Shown piece by piece: positions 5,945 through 8,311 of a stretch of 8,311 bases of DNA. A program made the translations under genes and the position numbers. Position 1 is the stretch's first letter. Each line of letters starts with the position of its first letter. The DNA lies in NCBI GenBank assembly GCA_905193725.1, contig CAJJPW010000090.1, positions 1 through 8,311 of the forward strand, read 5' to 3'. The notes below the pieces were generated by a model that saw only the letters and a program-made list of their open reading frames with translations, searched no databases and was not told where the DNA came from. The DNA is from an uncultured Eubacteriales bacterium. GTDB taxonomy: Bacteria; Bacillota; Clostridia; Christensenellales; Christensenellaceae.

Positions 5945-6905
5945 ATGAAAAAGATTTTAACTTTAGTATTGGCACTGTGTCTGGCAGTTGCAGTTTTTGC
6001 AGGCTGCTCCAGCACATCTGAGGAGCCTTCCGAGTCTCCTTCCACTTCTGAGAGAAGACCACTGAGCTGGTTAAGGCTGCTCACAGCAACCTTCTGAATC
6101 TCCAGCTGAAGAACCTTCTGAATCCGCAGAAAGCGAACTCTCCGGTGTTGTAAAAACTGGTGGTTCCACTTCGGTAGAAAAAGTGATGAACGCGCTGATC
6201 TATCAGTTCCAAGAAGACAACCCTGGGGTTACCATCAACTATGAGATGAATGGTTCTGGCGATGGCATCACCAACACACAAAGTGGGATGTACGAAATTG
6301 GCCACTCCAGCAGAGACCTGAAAGAAGATGAGACTGGCCTTGTTGCCACTCCTTATGCCATCGATGGTATCGCAGTAGTAGTGAACAAAGAAAACACCGT
6401 AAGTGATCTCTCCAAAGAACAGCTGTTCGGCATCTACACTGGCACCATCACCAACTGGAGTGAAGTAGGTGGAGCAGATGCACCTATCACAGTGGTAACT
6501 CGCGAAGCTAGCTCTGGTACCAGAGGCGCTTTCAGTGAAATTATCGGCCTGGATGTAGAAGGCGATGACGGTTCCATCGACCCAGCTACACAGATCGTTT
6601 CCTCCGCTACAGAGTGTAAGGATACCGGTTCTGTACAGACAACCGTTTCCCAAAACCCCAACGCCATCGGCTACATGTCCTTCTCCGATATGGATACAGA
6701 GATGGTTACCCCTGTAAAATATGAGGGTGTGGAAATCAACACAGATACATTAAAGGACGACAGCTACGCTCTGAAGAGAAACTTCCTGCTGATCACCAAA
6801 GAGGGCGCTACCCTTTCAGATGCAGCACAGGCTTTCATGGACTTCGTGCTGAGCGATGCAGGACAAGAAGTTGTAGCAAGCGCATCCTTGCTGCCCATCA
6901 ACTAA
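5945..6905 (+). pseudogene. pstS: Phosphate ABC transporter substrate-binding lipoprotein PstS, frameshifted in the linker
   Basis: Extracytoplasmic lipoprotein that captures phosphate for PstCAB. The ATG at 5945 (AAGGAG 8 nt upstream) opens a typical lipoprotein signal, MKKILTLVLALCLAVAVFAGC, with lipobox VFAGC, and a Ser/Glu/Pro linker; this frame stops at TGA 6095-6097. The binding domain is in the +1 frame, open from 6075 to TAA 6903-6905. It shows TGGSTS, MNGSGDG, HSSRDL, the phosphate-contacting REASSGTRGAF, and IGYMSF, all as in PstS. The only start codon in that frame near the domain is GTG at 6183; it has no signal peptide and would begin after TGGSTS, so it is unlikely to be genuine. 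The linker repeats (PSES, with a 13-bp direct repeat at 6088-6100 and 6112-6124) are slippage-prone. Either a real lesion or a sequencing error; the rest of the operon is intact. Confidence 0.88.
6088..6124 (+). repeat. Direct repeat AACCTTCTGAATC in the pstS linker
   Basis: Identical 13-mers at 6088-6100 and 6112-6124 (24-bp period) encode part of the PSES-x-PAEE-PSES linker in the binding-domain frame. They lie at the point where the signal-peptide frame is lost. Confidence 0.7.
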
Positions 6906-6942
6906 TGGATCCCAACTAACAAGCACAACATATAAACAGACT

Positions 6943-6973
6943 ATGGGGAGAGGCTAAGGTTAGCGCTCCCCAT
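6943..6973 (+). promoter_or_regulatory. Hairpin between pstS and pstC
   Basis: The outer stem ATGGGGAG (6943-6950) / CTCCCCAT (6966-6973) is perfect over 8 bp, with an inner GCTA (6953-6956) / TAGC (6961-6964). No U-run follows, so it is not a standard terminator. Such a structure after the binding-protein gene commonly protects the upstream mRNA or lowers readthrough, giving more PstS than channel subunits; that role is inferred. Confidence 0.6.
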
Positions 6974-6997
6974 GCCTGTGTCTATGAGGAGGAACAC

Positions 6998-7912
6998 ATG
7001 AAACAAAAAACAGTTAGCTCTTTGCTATATTCTGCAAAAAGTAAATCGGCTGTAGAACATGTCATGAAGGTCATATTTGTGGTGTGTGGATTCATCGCAG
7101 TGATCAGCGTCGTGCTCATTTCCCTCTATATGATCTTTACAGGCGGTCCAGCCATTGCCAAAATTGGCCCTTTAGAATTTCTCTTTGGGCAGATCTGGTA
7201 TCCTGAGAACAGTCAATTTGGCATTTTAGCCATGATCCTATCTTCCCTATGTGGTACGATCGGTGCCATTATCATCGCCGTTCCCATTGGCGTTGCGGTT
7301 GCTGTCTTTCTCTCTAAAATTGCCAGCAAAAGGGTGGCCGGCATTATTCGCCCTGTCATCGAACTCATGAGTGGCATCCCTTCTGTGGTATATGGCCTGT
7401 TGGGCGCTATTATCATCGTCCCATTGATCTTTGATCTGCAAACTGCCCTGGGCTTGCCTACCAGCGGATCCCTCTTAGCCGCTATTATCGTACTCGTTAT
7501 CATGATTTTGCCCACTATTATCTCCATCAGCGAAAATGCCTTAAGCGCTGTACCTAAGCAGTACTACGAAGCCTCCTTGGCGCTTGGTGCTACCAAGATG
7601 CAGACAATCATGAAGGTGCTCATTCCCGCTGCTAAAAACGGCATTGTAGCCGGCATGGTATTGGGAACAGGACGTGCTATCGGCGAGGCAATGGCAGTTA
7701 TGATGGTAGCCGGCAACGCAGCGCTCATGCCAGCGCTTTTGAGCCCAGTACGGTTGCTCACTGTGAGCATCCCCATGGAGTGGGCGTATTCCACAGGAAC
7801 CCATAGAGAAGCGCTCTACGGCATCGGCCTAGTGCTTTTCATCTTCATCATGATCATCAACTTTGCGCTGAATGCTATTCTCAAAAAAGGAGGAAAAGAA
7901 AATGCAAAATAG
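6998..7912 (+). CDS. pstC: Phosphate ABC transporter permease PstC
   Basis: 304 residues. One of the two membrane subunits forming the phosphate channel of the PstSCAB importer in the cytoplasmic membrane. About six hydrophobic segments are visible (around 22-47, 75-105, 118-145, 157-178, 213-240 and 273-294). The ABC-permease EAA loop that contacts PstB is at 191-210 (EASLALGATKMQTIMKVLIP). Family signatures ELMSGIPSVVYGLLG and GTGRAIGEAMAVMMVAGN are present. ATG start with GAGGAGG (6986-6992) 5 nt upstream. It starts 92 nt after pstS, beyond a hairpin, and overlaps pstA by 11 nt. Stop TAG, the only non-TAA stop among the complete genes here. Confidence 0.96.
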   Translation: MKQKTVSSLLYSAKSKSAVEHVMKVIFVVCGFIAVISVVLISLYMIFTGGPAIAKIGPLEFLFGQIWYPENSQFGILAMILSSLCGTIGAIIIAVPIGVAVAVFLSKIASKRVAGIIRPVIELMSGIPSVVYGLLGAIIIVPLIFDLQTALGLPTSGSLLAAIIVLVIMILPTIISISENALSAVPKQYYEASLALGATKMQTIMKVLIPAAKNGIVAGMVLGTGRAIGEAMAVMMVAGNAALMPALLSPVRLLTVSIPMEWAYSTGTHREALYGIGLVLFIFIMIINFALNAILKKGGKENAK

Positions 7913-8311
7913 CAGTGCTCTTAAGGCTACATCCTCCATTTTTAACAAGAGAAAACGCCCCAGCGACATCATCCTGTATGGGCTGATCTTTCTGTTTTCC
8001 GCAGCCATTGTGGCAATGATCTTGTATTTCCTGGTATATATCTTGATACAAGGCATCCCCGGGCTCACTTGGGATTTCATCTCAACCGCTCCTAACCCCA
8101 TTGAGGATACCGTGGGTATTTTGCCCAGCATTATCAATACCCTATACATCATCCTTTTATCGCTGATCATCTCAGTGCCTATCGGCGTGGGGGGAGCCAT
8201 TTACATCAACGAATATGCCAAAAACAAAAAGCTCATTCGCGTCATTGAGTTTACCACAGAGACGCTGTCCGGAATCCCTTCGATCATCTTTGGTATGTTT
8301 GGTATGGTATT
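7902..8311 (+). CDS. pstA: Phosphate ABC transporter permease PstA, 5' part (cut by window end)
   Basis: The first 136 residues of the second channel subunit of the phosphate importer. They show a charged N-terminus (FNKRKRPSD), a first membrane helix (about 23-50: IILYGLIFLFSAAIVAMILYF), a periplasmic stretch (GIPGLTWDFISTAPNPIEDTVGILPSI, as in PstA), a second helix with SVPIGVGGAIYINEYA, and the permease signature ETLSGIPSIIFGMFG. The ATG at 7902 lies inside the end of pstC, giving an 11-nt overlap and likely translational coupling; AAGGAGG (7887-7893) is 8 nt upstream. The frame is open to the window end. pstB and perhaps phoU would be expected to follow but are not visible. Confidence 0.95.
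   Translation, partial: MQNSSALKATSSIFNKRKRPSDIILYGLIFLFSAAIVAMILYFLVYILIQGIPGLTWDFISTAPNPIEDTVGILPSIINTLYIILLSLIISVPIGVGGAIYINEYAKNKKLIRVIEFTTETLSGIPSIIFGMFGMV

Noticed and set aside
6086..6100. Programmed +1 frameshift at UUC-UGA in pstS, like prfB
   Set aside because: The shift direction fits, but the P-site tRNA would re-pair poorly on UCU, no Shine-Dalgarno-like element sits at the needed distance, and the linker before it (RRPLSWLRLL) looks out of frame already.
6081..6653. 190-residue open frame on the minus strand opposite pstS
   Set aside because: Shadow of the PstS binding domain; composition is odd and there is no start signal.
6183..6905. Treating the GTG at 6183 as the true start of pstS
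   Set aside because: It would omit the signal peptide and the TGGSTS phosphate-site residues, which lie upstream in the same frame, and it has no ribosome site.

Overview
The window looks like the chromosome of a spore-forming member of the Clostridia. The reasons are a CotJC-type manganese catalase, a SpoIID-domain protein with peptidoglycan-binding repeats, strong AGGAGG-type ribosome binding sites, a sigma-A promoter with a perfect TATAAT, moderate base composition, and mostly TAA stops. There are nine protein-coding genes (one entering from the left, one leaving on the right), no RNA genes, no insertion sequence and no CRISPR array.

Left part (1-3000). The 3' portion of a cotJC-like manganese catalase gene runs rightward and meets a leftward three-gene operon (about 2912 down to 489) at a shared bidirectional terminator (459-490). 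The operon encodes a small carboxypeptidase-regulatory-like beta-sandwich protein, a SpoIID-like domain followed by three peptidoglycan-binding modules, and a protein made of two more such modules. None of the three has a signal peptide. With cotJC next door, this reads as a spore-envelope (cortex/coat) locus. The catalase frame carries an in-frame TGA at 10-12, just before its conserved metal-binding GTEELAH motif.

Middle (3055-5608, all leftward). A monocistronic gene encodes a GcvH (glycine cleavage H protein)-like protein whose lipoyl-lysine segment is degenerate; it has its own promoter and terminator. To its right is a two-gene unit: cysS (cysteinyl-tRNA synthetase, TTG start, good sigma-A promoter, no T-box) followed 19 nt later by a lipoprotein-like gene with three membrane segments and a Lys-rich tail, ending in a strong terminator.

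Right part (5609-8311, rightward). A 408-nt intergenic region holds three TTTACA-like hexamers at an exact 11-bp period, a convincing PhoP/PhoB box, ahead of the high-affinity phosphate transporter genes pstS, pstC and pstA (the last cut by the window end). As sequenced, pstS is frameshifted in its Ser/Glu/Pro-rich linker between the lipoprotein signal and the phosphate-binding domain. A stable hairpin lies between pstS and pstC, and pstC and pstA overlap by 11 nt.

The observations most worth a second look are the pstS linker lesion, the degenerate H-protein, the signal-less SpoIID/peptidoglycan-binding operon, and the TGA in the catalase gene.
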